Shown here one piece after another: positions 36,400-49,330 of a DNA stretch of 64,000 bases. Source of the stretch: Plantago major (taxonomy: Eukaryota > Streptophyta > Magnoliopsida > Lamiales > Plantaginaceae); assembly GCA_026545765.1 (NCBI GenBank), contig JAIFAC010000315.1, forward strand, positions 1 through 64,000. Reading direction: 5' to 3'. How positions within the stretch are numbered: position 1 is the first letter of the stretch; each line of letters starts with the position of its first letter. The notes beneath the pieces were generated by a model. That model did not search any database. It was not told the origin of the DNA and saw nothing but the letters and a program-made list of their open reading frames with translations. The position numbers and the translations under genes were made by a program.

Positions 36400-36772
36400 C
36401 CATGAATGAACAAAACCGTGTGAGAAAGATGGACCTATTTCACTCTGTTCTCTTCAACTAAAAACTCATTGATTCGATTCCATTGATTCGATTACGCTTA
36501 GTTATATTTTATACTACAATTGATTCGATTCGATGAAATTTGATTTGAAAAAACGAGCCTTAGTGCAAATATAATGTATGAATTTTTTCGGGTTGTGAAT
36601 ATAATTAAATTAAAATTGTAATATTGCTCTTTATTGCTTCATTAAAGGAAGGAGACAAGGAGTTGGAATTTCTTCTTTTGTACCTTGGTTATATTAGAAC
36701 AGATTTGAAAGTAATTAACTAGGTTTTGATGAGTAAATAGGTTTTTTTATATTATTAAATTTTGACTCAGGG

Positions 36773-38490
36773 TGTAGCGCCCTGAATTTTAAAAAGATAA
36801 TTTAAGAAAAATATGACTCGCGCTAGTTTATGAGCATGAAAATTCGACGAACTTGACTTGTAAAAAAAATAAAACATTATTAGACGCCTTGCGCATCAAA
36901 AGACTTGACATGAAATTCTTGATACTAAACCGTGAACTATTAAAATAATGCAGCGAACTTTGAATTGTAAAAGCTTGGATACAAAGTTTATAAATCATGA
37001 GACTGAAAATGGTAAAGACGCTTTTGGTAGTGATCCTTTGCTCAAACAACGTTAAGCCACTCCGATCATTCGGCTTCATACCTAAAATTGATATTTTAGA
37101 AAGAATCGGTCGTGACCCTTTGAACAAGCACCATGCACGTGCCATGACCTAAAGTTCTATCTTCATGTCTTTTAAATCTTTTAGTCTTGTTTAATGCAAT
37201 GCAACCCTATGACTTAACTTAACTCTAAACACTTGAACTTGTTCTTCTTGAAAAAACACTCTTAACTTGAACTTGACACTTGAAACTTAATCTTTAAATG
37301 TCTTAAAACATAACATGATTGCGAGCTCACTTGGCACCGTAGGTTCCTATCCTGGCCACGGTGGCTATCACTGTAAACCTCAAGTCACTTTCGTGGCCTA
37401 TCAGTTGAATAAATAAAATCTTACGCGCCGGGACCTTGGTCCATCCACTGAACGTGAACTAATAAGCTGCCTTGAAAAATAGGGATATTCCCCTCTTACT
37501 TATTTTTATTTTTTTTAAGCTCTTTCTTTCTTTAAAGCGTTTAACGCATTAAAGTGAATGCATTCGTTCACGGCTACTAAATGAACTAAAGTGTTTGCAT
37601 AAACATCAAATAAACCAAACCATGAACTCACTGTAGTTATTAGACAAACAAGCTCAATCGAACAAATCTCTTGCAACACAAACGACACTAAACTGCAATA
37701 ACATAAGGCAGCCAACACAAAACAACTAAGCTAACTTAACAAATCAATTTGCATGAGTTTTACTTTGTTTCAATCACCGCACATAGCAACTAGGGAAACT
37801 TGTTACATTCTACACAAGTCATTATTCTTTCTATATCAACCTTGTTTACCACAGCAACCATAATTGCATCAAATTGGACGGTCCAGGCATCTATATAACA
37901 ATTGACTTATAGCATAAATCATAGAAAATCTTAGGGAATTTGCGTCAGTGGCAAATCACATAACAATCATGAATCCTTCAATATATATATATAAACCACA
38001 AACGTAAATTTTAATTCGATAGTCAACCATATAAAGGTAAATTAAACCTAAAGGAACTTTGCAAGCATATCATGATATATCATAGCGTAGATAACAAAAA
38101 CCAATTAATCGTGGATGAAACCATAGGGGAACTTGCCTCGATAGAAGAAACTTTCTAGATTTAATTGATGAAGAAAACGTCATAGGGAGCTAAAAGAAGA
38201 AGAGCAGATTGTTGCTAAGATGATGAATAAAGAGAGGCTTCAAACGTTTGGCTTCCTCTTGTCTGGACGATTTCTATTAACCTTCATCTAGTAATTGATG
38301 GAGATTAATGACTAATTAAATTGATGAGCTAATGGTAGTAAAAGGTTGGGCCAAGGGTTAAAGAAGATGAACAATTGGGCTAGCCGGAGGTTCAAATAAT
38401 TGGAGTGAAAAGAAGATAAGACATTGGGCCGACTAACCATCCTCTCTGACTATGACTTTGGTCGATTGACTTTAAAACAGCACAAATTGA
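36773..38490 (-). mobile_element. Gypsy-type LTR, minus strand
   Basis: On the minus strand it ends at 36773 with TTCAGGGCGCTACA, the form of terminus typical for Tekay/Del Gypsy LTRs (GGGGCGTNACA). Upstream on that strand are a CTCTTCTTCTTTT leader, GAGGCAAGTTCCCC and a GATAGCCACCGTGGCCAGGA block, which fit an LTR with R-U5. The start on the minus strand is not sharply defined. The frames 36828-37145 and 37515-37718 are not credible genes. Confidence 0.45.
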
Positions 38491-38499
38491 AATCGATTT

Positions 38500-40440
38500 T
38501 TTAAGGCATTACTGCGATGTATAAGTTTTGGTTGCTAAACTCAGGGTGCCTACAAGAAGTATAAAATCTCGTGGGTGTGGACATAATGGTAGAATAAAAT
38601 GGGATTGCAAGTGCTGCAGGGATACATGGTTTCTGTCATGGGCACTGATCTCTACAGAAGTCTCCTATGGTAAGTCACGGGGTACTTTACAGGGACCAAT
38701 TTTGCAATTTGTTTTCATGCATGTGGGATGTGTCATGATTTTTAACAAGTAGCAGCTAAGGGAGTCCAAAATTCGTACTTAACCATCGAGCCTCTTCTAT
38801 TTTTTTCTCTATGTGCTTTTCTTCATCTGATCCTTATAATTAATTTCTCTCTTTTCCTCTTCTTTCATCTATCAACTGCCTACTTCTTAATCCCTTCATC
38901 AGCCGGTCAATGGAATAGGTAATAATATATGCTCAAGAACTCAAATACTTGCTTATTTCTCTATTTGTTAACTGCATGTATATATATAGCATGTGATGTT
39001 ACTTGATTATACTGAGAATCCATTTATTCAATTTTAAAAGACGACTCAATGGTGTCTTAATGGTATCATTTCGAACATCCCAAATTAGTTGTACACTTTC
39101 ATATCTTTATCATTTTGAAAGAGATTATAATTTTGAGGTAAATTAATTTATAAGTATCGTGCTAAAAACACTTGCTCATATACTAGTGACTTTTCAAAAT
39201 CTACTGAAAAAAGGACTATGCAGATCTTTTGTTGTTAGACATTATTATTACGCTTAAAGTAGATATCAGTCTTATAACAATCTCATATAATTCGTTTGTT
39301 CGGCATTTTTTTTTTTTAATATTTAAGTTAATTTTTTAGAAATTTTGCTCTTCCATAATAGTACTGCATTTTTTTCCATGAATTATTATTTACATTTATT
39401 TCCGTTCGACAAACTTATATATCAATGTGTGAATTTGTATATTTTTCGTAATCAACAATTAACTTTCTAAACTAAATAGTATATGTAACCGTATTTTTAA
39501 TCTATATAATACATTAAGCAAAAAAGATTTAGAGCCATTTTAGAGTGTCCACGACAAACAATTATGTGGCAAATCTGTATGTTGTGATTGGTACATCCTT
39601 TTGCTGAGTGTCAAATCATTTTGTTACGATTGGTCTAATTTTTTATGTGATGATCGGCTAATTAATACTAACACTTATAAACAACGTTTTAAATTGATTC
39701 TTTTTGGTAAGTAGCCATCTATTACGGATTTTTGTTTTTACGGTACTAGACATGGAAATTTGCAGGATACCATAATAACTCAATAAATAGTGCTTACTTT
39801 ACGGAGACTTAATTGATATACACGGAATATCTAATGAGATTAATTAATTTAGTTAAACACTTCTAATCATGTCAAAAAATTATGCACTCTAACATTTGAC
39901 TTATAAAATCCGCAGGAACATCTACTGAATATCACATTCAATAATTCCCCATAGCACTATAATGCTTTCCCCTTAAAAATCTCACCATCTTATATCTTTG
40001 GAATTGGAGCACATTTTGTGTTGCAAAAGCTTTTTAGACAAGAAAAAATACGTTTTTATTTATTTTTGAAGTAGTACTCTTACTTGGTCATTCTTCTTTC
40101 TATCCTTTTGTTTCCTAAAGTTGAGCTAACATGAAACAAATCCACGAGCCGTCACGTAGAACAAATACAAATTCAATCTATGAAGCGAAATTTCAAAAAT
40201 ACATATTAGATCGATCGAATTGTGACTATTTAAAATGTTTTCTTCATCGTATACGCATTTTGTTACTCCATCATAACATGTGGTTGTAAAATTATCGAAT
40301 TTATTTGGAACAGAACTATAATTTAGTGAATTTTAATTGATGTATAACTGATGAATTGTGACTAAATTTTAATTGTGTTGTGAAAATTTGTGATTAATTG
40401 ACATAATTTTTTATATTTATAATAACAAGGTGGCACTCAA
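38500..40440. other. AT-rich intergenic DNA
   Basis: The frame at 38528-38752 has four Cys (HNGRIKWDCKCCRDTW) but no recognised domain, and a donor-like GTAAGT inside it. I see no supported gene in the rest. Confidence 0.3.
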
Positions 40441-40460
40441 ATAGAGGAAAAAACATTCGC

Positions 40461-40480
40461 ATATATACATATATATATAC

Positions 40481-40531
<51 letters not shown>

Positions 40532-40547
40532 CATATACATATACATA

Positions 40548-40596
<49 letters not shown>
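40461..40596. repeat. (AT)n / ATACAT microsatellite
   Basis: About 135 bp of alternating TA with interspersed TATACATATATA units. It is self-complementary and likely to be variable in length and error-prone in assembly. Confidence 0.95.
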
Positions 40597-40599
<3 letters not shown>

Positions 40600-40914
40600 G
40601 TATTTTAAATTTATACGGAACTATGCTTTTAATTAGAAAAAATCTATATGTTTTTAACTAACAGATCTATGTATTGTTAACAAAATGTATTTTTTATTTA
40701 TGAAAAATATTTATATATTAACTAAACATCCATAGTTCTCATTAAGATTGTTCGTCGTTCTTACCCATTTTACTATAGGCGATGCATGGGAGACTTCCTC
40801 TTCTTTAGTTCTAGAAAATCAACAAAATGAAAATTCTTTGAAAAATAGAATCATATTATTCTTAGATCTATATAATTCGATTAAGAATCGAACGAAAATA
40901 ATGTCACACTACCT

Positions 40915-41030
40915 ATCTTACACGGATATATAGAATTCAAATAAGAATCACGAGGGAATAAGCTCATATCTGATTCACCAAAGCTTATACCGATTTATAG
41001 AATTCAAATAAGAATCCCAAATCTCATGGG
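40915..41030 (+). repeat. short direct repeat ATAGAATTCAAATAAGAATC
   Basis: The 20-mer occurs near 40930 and 40995, each preceded by a CGGAT/CCGAT-TATA word. Local duplication of about 65 bp. Confidence 0.7.
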
Positions 41031-41684
41031 AAATGACAAAATATACATAGGGTGTTGGCAATTGCGCTACATGGTTTGTTGGGCATGGTACAATTAGGCA
41101 AATTGGTTATCAAATATGACAAACATGGGCCATTTGGCATTCAATTTGCATTGTCATCAAATCTTTGTTATCGTAGCATGCCACATAATTAAAGAAAAAG
41201 AAAAAAAAGCAGATAAAATAGTAAAGGTAAAAAAAACAAACAAAGGGGTACAAAAATGAAGATTCTTGAAAACCCCAATGACTAATTCCACATAAGTAAC
41301 GAACTAATTAATTGATAATTCTAGCGTGTGTTGACTCAAACGATGAGCTTCATCATGAACATTGAATATTTAAATGGCATTCCACCTCTCACACCTGATA
41401 AGTTTTTCTTAATAGTTAGGTCATTTCTTAATCTTTATCTGATCCCTATGTCTTGGGCTAAAAGGAAAGTTTAGTTTGCCGGGCGGGGAAGCATAATTAA
41501 ATCCTCTAATATTCAAGCTGAACAATAAATTGAGGTGAATTTTACGGCCGTTGATGGGTTACATCGGTGATTAAGAGGATGGCCGCAAGGTTGATGGAAA
41601 GCTCTTTGAAATAAACAAGTCATCGTATTTAAACCATCGAGTACATACCCATCACTATTGGATTACTTATCTCAAAATCCACCA

Positions 41685-41850
41685 CTTGACCCGTAATATT
41701 TTCATCACCAAGATGTTCTTGCACAATGACATAGTAGATGAGAACAATCAATATGATATGTTACAAATGCTCGATAATTTCTTTGAGTGCTTAAATATGA
41801 ATAGCATAAATAAGATGGATAATGTTGCTAATGGATTGGAATAGCATAAT
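41685..41850 (+). repeat. local duplication unit 1 (pair with 42525-42690)
   Basis: It matches 42525-42690 through AATATTTTCATCACCAAGAT, GAGAACAATCAATATGATAT, GTTACAAAT-CTCGATAAT and GAATAGCATAAAT. In unit 2 the same stretch gives a 60-codon open frame (42514-42696); in unit 1 the frame is broken. The source protein is unknown. Confidence 0.7.
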
Positions 41851-42513
41851 AATTAACGATTCTGAGTTTAGAAATATGAACATATACAACCGAATAAAAA
41901 TAAAATTCTAAATTCTAAATCACAATTAATGGGTTCCCAACAACCCGATTAAAAAGGGTGAGGCAACCCAAGCTCGAAAAAAAGAACATTTTAATTTCAC
42001 TAATTTACATGTTATAGTGAAATTTATTTTAAAATAGGTGAAGTGGTGCACTCTAAAAAATAAGATTTTATTTCACTAACATCATTTCTTTGAACACGTT
42101 ACGGTGATTTTATTTGAGGCGTTGGAAGGGGATTACCTAGGTGGTTTTAAGTGTTTTTTCTTTCGAGGGAGGGTAGGCCCACAATTCCCAAAAGAATATC
42201 ATTAATTCTTTAAGTTAACTTTTCACATGTTTCAATAGAAATTTTTTTTTGGAACATGGTCCACCCATATAAAACTTATTATCTCACTAAAATAATAAAA
42301 ACATTGTTCTGGACTGGATTTTTATCGAGTTAGGTTGAGTTTGGATCATGTTTCACTGTATGGAATGGGTGCGGTATATATCCGACCCAAACACCATATT
42401 TTGAATGGGTACTACGTGGTTCACAACAAGCCGGATAGAATTCGACCCGTTCAAAAGACTTCATTTGAATAGGTATTCTTAGTGAATTCCTTAACACGAT
42501 TAATTGCTCATGT

Positions 42514-42696
42514 GTGCCTAATTATATTATCGACGCACAATATTTTCATCACCAAGATATTGCACCCAAAGACATAGTAGAGGAGAACAATCAATATGAT
42601 ATGTTACAAATTCTCGATAATTTTGTTGAGTTCTTAAATACGAATAGCATAAATCTGACGGATGATATTACTCTTTGGATTGGAATAGACTTTTAA
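42514..42696 (+). pseudogene. 60-codon open fragment in duplication unit 2, unrecognised
   Basis: It contains PNYIIDAQYFHHQDI and VEENNQYDMLQILDNFVEFL, an acidic helical-looking stretch. It is the better copy of the unit at 41685-41850. It has no start context of its own and no known domain. It may be a fragment of a transposase or other element ORF; I cannot say which. Confidence 0.3.
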
Positions 42697-42823
42697 ATGG
42701 GTTAGTGTCAACCATATTTGAAACATTTAAAAACACGGTGGATTGGAACCCCGTAAAATATCAAATGGGTCCTCAACCTGTACCCAACTGATAGTATAGG
42801 TGCATTCATATAGGTGCATTCTT

Positions 42824-44209
42824 TGTTAGGAATATCTGTTAGTATTTTGATCATTCATCACATGTTCTTATCTTAGCCAGAAAGGTGATTAAAGTACTCT
42901 TGGTTCACTTGAACATTGTAAAAGAAATCCTTTGAGTATGATTAGTCTAGTAAATCTTGTATTAGGATTATAGGTCTCTGAGTGTAATTTTTATTTTCAA
43001 GAAGACCATGAAGATCAATCCTAGCAATGGAGCTTTTCTGAAGATTACAAGACCGGAGATTGCACAAGATTTATGAAGACACCAAGGTTAAGTCTCACTC
43101 GGAAAGACTATGTCCTTAATCCTTTCTTAAGTTAATTTGGTTACTTTTGCAACATGATTCTGGAACATATGACATCATGAGTATGGAGCATGCAAGCCAT
43201 CAGAAAGGCTAATGTATCCGTTGAAGACTACAGGACAAGAAATAGTACATGTGCATTAATTGCATCGGCGGAAAAGTCGCTAAAGCACAATCCTCTACGA
43301 GATATGAGACAAGGACTTACGGTACTCATTTCAAGATAAGTATAGTGAATTTGAATTGTGTCTAACGGATAACATCAGCGAGTCTCTAATTCATCTATAA
43401 ATATCACACACTTAGATCTTTGAGAAATCGACCGAAGAGCGATCTAACACAAACTTACAATCTAGCAAAGTATTCTCTCAAGCACTCTACTACCCTTTAA
43501 AGCTTTACATTGCTTGAAGAATCACTAGTAGTTCTAAGTTGTCTTGAACCTTAACAAGAGATTGTTATTAAGTGAAAGAGTTGAACTATCGGATAACCTT
43601 TACGAAGCTCATTCTCGAATGGACATCAATTACTTGGGTCGATGAAAGGCGATTGCCATACCTTTGAACAAGTGTATTAAATAGTCTTGTTCTATTAGGC
43701 TCTCTGAAAACATAAGCGAAAAGTTATCGAGAAGCCTCTCGACAAACCTTATAACGACACCATCAAGGCGTGGAGTAGAGGAAGTACTTGATTTGGGAAA
43801 TCGGGAATAACTCGAGGTTATCTGAGTAGAGGAAGTACTTAGCTCTAGGAGTGAGGAATAACTCGGGGAACATTTGGTTGGGAACCGATTGTTTAAGAAT
43901 CTTAAAATAGGATTTTTGTAAGGTGAACTCAATTATACATTCTAGTGAATTCTAGATCTCGGAAAACCGAAGTGGATTAGTTGGAGGATTCATACCTCGG
44001 ATATCACTATACTTCTTGTGTTATTTACCTTTACGTATTTACATTTCAAAACACACACACTTACTTATTGTTTACGCACTTACCTATCTTAAAGTTTTCC
44101 GCTCTGAATTTAAGTATCGAAACCCTCGGGTTTCGAGCGTGTTTATCGACAAAGTTTTAAAGACTATTCACCCCTCTAGTCTTTTACTTTTGCGTTATCT
44201 GGACCAACA
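42824..44209 (+). mobile_element. 5' LTR of the large Copia (Sirevirus-like) retrotransposon
   Basis: It starts TGTTAGGAATATC and ends GGACCAACA, and aligns end to end with 54538-55960. The shared sequence actually extends about 19 bp upstream of TG in both copies (from 42805 and 54519), so the true start may lie a little earlier. It differs from the 3' LTR by many changes in which CAG/CTG of the 3' copy are CGG, ACG or CG here. The frame 43630-43932 on the minus strand is inside the LTR and is not a gene. Confidence 0.9.
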
Positions 44210-44211
44210 AG

Positions 44212-44223
44212 TGGTATCGGGCG
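44212..44223 (+). promoter_or_regulatory. primer-binding site (initiator tRNA-Met type), altered
   Basis: TGGTATCGGGCG directly follows the 5' LTR. The usual plant Copia site is TGGTATCAGAGC, complementary to the initiator methionine tRNA. The difference falls in CAGAGC and is of the same CAG-to-CGG type as in the LTR. Confidence 0.7.
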
Positions 44224-44299
44224 GGAGGTTCCCAAACCTTACACCTTGAACCTAGATCCCCGGATAGGTGAAGGAACTTTGTCCCTTCGAGGACTATAT

Positions 44300-46640
44300 A
44301 ATTTGGGTGTTAAGTGTGCAGGTATGTCTCTGAGTGATGCACCATTCTGAAGCCAGCAAACTACGAGAAATGGAAGAACAACATGCTGCTCCATCTGGAG
44401 GCCATTAGTGATGAGATGATCGATGTCATCAATGAAGGGCTATCAAAATCGAACAACTCGAACAAATTCTTGAAGTGTCGATGGAAGAAAAGCCTGACGA
44501 GGAAGATGGGCGAGGACATGGTACGCTAGTGATAGTGGTCATGTTGCTCGTGGAAGCATTATATATGAAAGCAAGCGAGAGCTGCGGACATGCGAAGATG
44601 CCGAGACCTGATTGGATGGTCGAGCTCGTAATATAATCATCGGATCGACACTGAGCACATACGATTAAAGCGTAGGTGCTAAAAGCAGCGAGATTGCACA
44701 GCAATTGATTGAAGAAATGCATGCGGGCAGAAAACCAAAGAAAACAAGTTGAAGTTCTTAAATTGAAGTTCCAAAACTTCAAACAAGGTCCCATGAAACT
44801 CTGGAAGAACTTGATTTGATTTACTACTCTTATGAGTGATATGGCGCACTTGGTGAAAGCGATAGATACTCCAGTTAGAAAAGATTAAGACTATTGTCGA
44901 AGTCTCAATCAAAGCGGGAACACACTAAGTTCTTTTATTTCAATCAAGGGATGCGAATATTACTCGGTGAATTCTTCTCTCATCTTTTCTTGTAGACTAT
45001 GAGACAAATCGGAGAGAACAAGCAATTTGAAAAGTTGCAAAGTGTTGCTCTAGTTTCTCAAGGTACTTGAAAGAAGGATACCAAAGAAGCATCTGAAGAA
45101 AATGCTCTTGCGATAAGACACATGAAGAAATTTGTGAGTCGAGATTGAGAGAAGAAAAGCTAAAGAAAAGTGAAAAAGCATCTTAGCCCGAACTATCATC
45201 GATCTGAGAACATACAAGTGAACAACTCTCTGAACACCCCATTCGAAAGGTGTTAATCTTGAAAGCTGCGAAATAGGAAATGATACATGCTTCTATTGTC
45301 AGCTGGTCACTTCAAGAGAGATTGTCTGCTTTAAACAAGCTCAAGGCAATTGATAAGAAGAATGAAGAAATTTCAAGAGAAATCAAAGGGCCTTCTTGGT
45401 GAAGAAAGGAAGAAGATTCAAATTCAACTTGATGCTCTAGACTTTGAGAGATTACGAAGATGGAGATTCGGATGACTCGAACCTACCATCACGAATTGTG
45501 TGGAATCACCCGATGTAATTGACTTGACCTTAAGAAGAAAGAAATGTGTGGAGTTCTTTGAGATTCTTGGTCGGACATCTCGACATTGAAATGTGTCTTA
45601 TGGTGATGAGGTAACTAACAATTCACAATTTACGTACTATGAGGTGATGATGTAATTGAGGATCTGGAGTTGGTCGAGTGAATTGGATCGTTATGAGAAA
45701 GAATTTACGGAAGCCTGATCCAAAACCGAATTCTAGAGGAAAGCAAAGAAACTCTTGAAAAAAATTATACGAGCTAACGGTGTCTGAGAACAAAACTATT
45801 TGAAATAGCCTTTAAAATCTCGGATATCGAGAATGAAAATTCTAACAAACTAGCCTTGGATGAACTTACTAAGAAAATGATGAAGGCGCTTTACGAGAAT
45901 GAAGAACTTCGAGAAAGAAAGAGCTATCCTTCCAATCTTATGCAAAGGCTAGTGACACTCTCACTGAGGTTCAATCCTATCTAAGAGATCCCTCTGAGAA
46001 AGGTGGACTTAGACTCGATGAACAATCGAGTAATTCATCTCCTCTGAAGAAGAGTGATGAAAGGTTGACCTTTGTAAAAAGTCAACAGAATGGTTCTTCA
46101 ATAACCTATAGCATTGGTCAGAAAGCTAAAGTAGTTGACAAAGGAAAGGGAGTTGCAATCCAGCCTTTGAAAGAACAACAAGTTCACAAGAAGCATGTGG
46201 ATAAGGTCTCTAAAAAGAAACACAAACCTCAGACATGCAATCATCCACAGTACAGTATTACTAGGAAGGGAAGAATTGCTGGAATAGGAAAATTCTCTAC
46301 TATACCATTTTATGAAAATAAAGATGGTGCAGAAACTAGTAAGGCTTCTGAAGACCGTATTCAGAAAGCCAAAGGTGTTCGAAATGGCATTGGCTATCGT
46401 GCTATTGGAAAAGTCCTTTTACAACAATATAAGGAAGGACAAGAACAATGGCGCAAGGCTGATATTGCACGTAGCAATAAACAGAAGTGGAAGAAATCTC
46501 AAACCACTGAAAAACTGAATGCCAAAGCTAGAAGGAACACGGCAGGAAGGCTAAGTTCTTTGGAAAAGCAACCCGAAACCGAGGTCCGAGAAAGCACCAA
46601 AGGAACACTAGAAACACCCAAGAAGGAAGATTGAGATCAA
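44300..46640 (+). pseudogene. gag: Copia gag region, frame broken
   Basis: The N-terminal capsid part is seen as PANYEKWKNNMLLHLEAISD near 44350-44410, typical of Copia gag (UBN2-type). A CCHC zinc knuckle lies at 45288-45325 (CFYC..GHFKRDC with a lost base). KALYENEELRERK-type coiled-coil sequence follows near 45890. An open stretch at 46065-46634 is basic and Lys/Gln-rich. Between these the frame is interrupted very often by small losses. The region lies where gag is expected, between the primer-binding site and the protease. Confidence 0.75.
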
Positions 46641-46727
46641 AATTGCGATTTTATTGCATCTCCTTGATCAAGTTAGACAAAAACAAACTCCCGAAATTCA
46701 CTAAAATGTGGATTCCTCTTTGGAAGA

Positions 46728-47030
46728 ATGTTTAGTCTAAATGGTTCTATCTACGAAGCGAACCTAACTCCTGTTTCTGTTTTTGTGAGCGCCTCTTGGA
46801 CTAAGGCTCAATGGCTATTTGATAGTGGATGCGGAAAGCACATGACAGGAGACAAAGCAAATCTGGTCAACTACAAAGCTTGCAACACTGGACCAGACAT
46901 CAGATTTGCTGGAGGAGAATTAAATCCCTCTTTGGGATTTGGCAACGTCAAATTGGGATCTTTAACAATTACTAACGTATTACATGTTAAGGGTTTGAAA
47001 TACAATCTATTTAGCATGAGCTAGTTTGCA
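46728..47030 (+). pseudogene. Copia aspartic protease
   Basis: The segment AQWLFDSGCGKHMTGDKANL with the catalytic DSG is the Copia-type protease signature, followed by VNYKACNTGPDIRFAGGELN and the terminal LHVKGLKYNLFSMS. This piece is open for 98 codons. It processes the polyprotein. The frame is lost just after a TAG near 47022. Confidence 0.85.
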
Positions 47031-47059
47031 GACAAGGGATTTACTGTGAAATTCAAAGC

Positions 47060-47880
47060 AAAGTTTTGCAAACTTATTGACAATGAGTCAAAGCAGACAG
47101 TCTTGGTTGCTCGGCGGAAAGGTAGTCTTTATGTTGCCGATTGGGCATACACCTGTTGAAGAATGTTTCATGGTGAGTCAATCTGGTCACCTGGAAGAGC
47201 CTTTGGTTATGGCACAAAAGAATGAGTCACTTGAACTTCAAAACCACGAACAAACTTGCGAAAGAGTTAGTGGTTGGCCTTCCGAAACATCTTTCAAAAG
47301 GATGGTATCATTACGCACTGTCGGATGGGAAACAATCTAAGATCTCTTTCAAGTCCAAAATCGGACACTCTAGTGTTAGACCACTGCAACTATTACACAT
47401 GGATCTTTTGAATCATACGTAACTAGTTATGCGGAAAGAAGTATAATGCAGTTGTTGTAGATGACTTCTCAAGATTCACTTGGGTTGTCTTTCTAAAGCA
47501 CAAATCGATGCTAGGGTGGAATACCAAACTGCTGAATAAGCTTGAAGTCATGAAAATGACAAAGTATACGCAATCATAACGAGACCATGAGTCTTGAGTT
47601 TGTCAACCAATACATAAAGGAGTTTTGTACGACAAAGGTATACAACACCAACTTTCCTCTGTAAGAACACCACAACAAAATGGTGTTGCGAGAAAGGAAA
47701 AATAGAACCTTAAAGAAGCGGCAAGGACAATCTTTGGTGACCTTTGAAATAAGTGAAGTTTATTGGGTTGAAGCTGTAAACACAGCATGCTACACTCAGA
47801 ACAGATGTTTGATAAACAAACACCATGACAAGACCCCTTATGAGCTCTTGGTTGGTAGACCCCCTTATGACAAGACTGGA
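47060..47880 (+). pseudogene. Copia integrase (with pre-integrase zinc region), frame broken
   Basis: The pre-integrase zinc-binding part reads LWHKRMSHLNFKTTNKLAKE (about 47205-47265). The core starts at RPLQLLHMDL (about 47380) and AVVVDDFSRFTWVVFLKHKS follows after a shift (about 47445-47510). TPQQNGV and RTLKEAARTI-type sequence (47670-47730) is followed by VYWVEAVNTACYTQNRCLIN and DKTPYELLVGRPP. Order and motifs are those of Copia integrase. Several shifts and part of the core is missing or compressed. Confidence 0.85.
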
Positions 47881-48935
47881 TCTCTGCAATGCAAGAAGAG
47901 TTGGATCAGTTTGAAAGAAACAAAGTCTGGAAACTAGTTCCATTTGTAAAAGGAATATCTTTGATTGGAACCAAGTGGGTTTTCAGAAACAAGATGAATG
48001 AATCTGGTGAAATAACCAGAAACAAAGCAAGGTTGGTTGCGAGGATTCACCCGGTGAAGGTTTAGATTTTAATGAGTCATATGCACCGGTTGCGGATTGG
48101 ATGCAATAAGACTCTTTACGGCCTTCTGACTCATAAAGACTTTAAAGTTTATCAGATGGATGTCAAAAGTGCATTCTTGAATGGTGAACTTGCTGAGGAA
48201 GTCTATGTTGAACAACCACCTGGTTTTGAAGTTTCCTAAGAAAGTAGAATGGTCTACAAGCTACAGAAAGCTCTACATGGGTGAAAGCAGGCTCCAGAGC
48301 ATGGTATGACACTTTGGCCAAATACCTTACGGAAAGTGGTTTCAAGAAAGGTGAAGTTGATAAAACTTTATTTACCTTAAATCATGATGGGAAACTGCTC
48401 TTAGTTCAAGTATATGTTGATGACATTATATTTGGATCTAAGGACAAGCAACTTTGTGATGACTTCACAAATCTCATGAAAAATAAGTTTGAGATGAGCA
48501 TGATGGGAGAATTAAACTATTTCCTAGGATTGCAAGTCAAGCAACTCAATGATGGAATATTCATTAGTCAGACAAAGTAGGCAAAAGACATGCTCACAAA
48601 GTTCAATCTTAAGCCTTCTGAAAAGAATGCTAAGATACCTATGAGCATAGGAACCAAGATGACCTATACTGAATCAGATAAGAGTGTTGATGAACACAAG
48701 TATATGAAATTGATAGGTTCACTACTCTACCTTCTTGAGCGGACACGATATTCAATATGCGGTTGGAGTGTGCTAGATTTCAAACAAATCGATGCAATCA
48801 TACTACAACATCGCTATGAAATATTAAGGTATGTGAAAGATACGATAGATGTAGGTTTGTGGTATCCTAAAGAAAGTGGATTGAGTTTGGTGGTTATTGA
48901 GATCTTTGATTATCTTTGGATCAATGCTTGATAGG
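47881..48935 (+). pseudogene. Copia reverse transcriptase, frame broken
   Basis: Conserved blocks in order: FERNKVWKLV, GTKWVFRNKMNESGEITRNK, LDFNESYAPV, KVYQMDVKSAFLNGELAEEV, YVEQPPGFEV, KQAP-RAWYDTLAKYL-type sequence (one base lost), and the active-site YVDD at 48413-48424, then MMGELNYFLGLQVKQLNDGI. The part 48281-48580 is open for 99 codons. At least five single-base or few-base losses break the rest. The domain copies the element's RNA into DNA. Confidence 0.9.
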
Positions 48936-49330
48936 AAAAGTACCTCGGGAACTTGTCGGGTTTACGGAGCTAGACTTATCTCATGGTTTAGCAAGAAACA
49001 AAACTCAATTGCAACTTCTACCACGGAAATTTGAATATATTCTTTGATTGTTGTGCACAAATTACGTGGATTCAACAACAACTCGAGATTATGGACTCGA
49101 TGAAGAAAACTCCCATTTTACGTGATAACACAAGTGCTATTGCAATCACACGAATCCCAAGTTCCATGCCGAACAAAGCACATTGATGTTAGACACCACT
49201 TCATCGAGACCATGTTGAAAAAGCGATATAGAGATACTCAAGATTAGCAGAAGACCAACTTGCAGATATCTTCACCAAGCCCTACAAGAAAGCGGTTCTT
49301 GACCTTAAGACATAATCTTGGGTTGATGGA
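48930..49330 (+). pseudogene. Copia RNase H and end of pol, frame broken
   Basis: Visible pieces are LISWFSKKQNSIATSTTE, TWIQQQL, PILRDNTSAIAIT and KHIDVRHHFI-type sequence, then EDQLADIFTKP near 49250-49285. These are the usual last blocks of Copia pol. The stretch has at least four frame breaks. Confidence 0.8.

Noticed and set aside
40461-40596. Possible replication or matrix-attachment element in the AT repeat
   Set aside because: It is adequately explained as a microsatellite; nothing in the sequence supports a specific function.
47603-47943. Minus-strand frames in the integrase region
   Set aside because: Antisense of recognisable Copia integrase and reverse transcriptase sequence.
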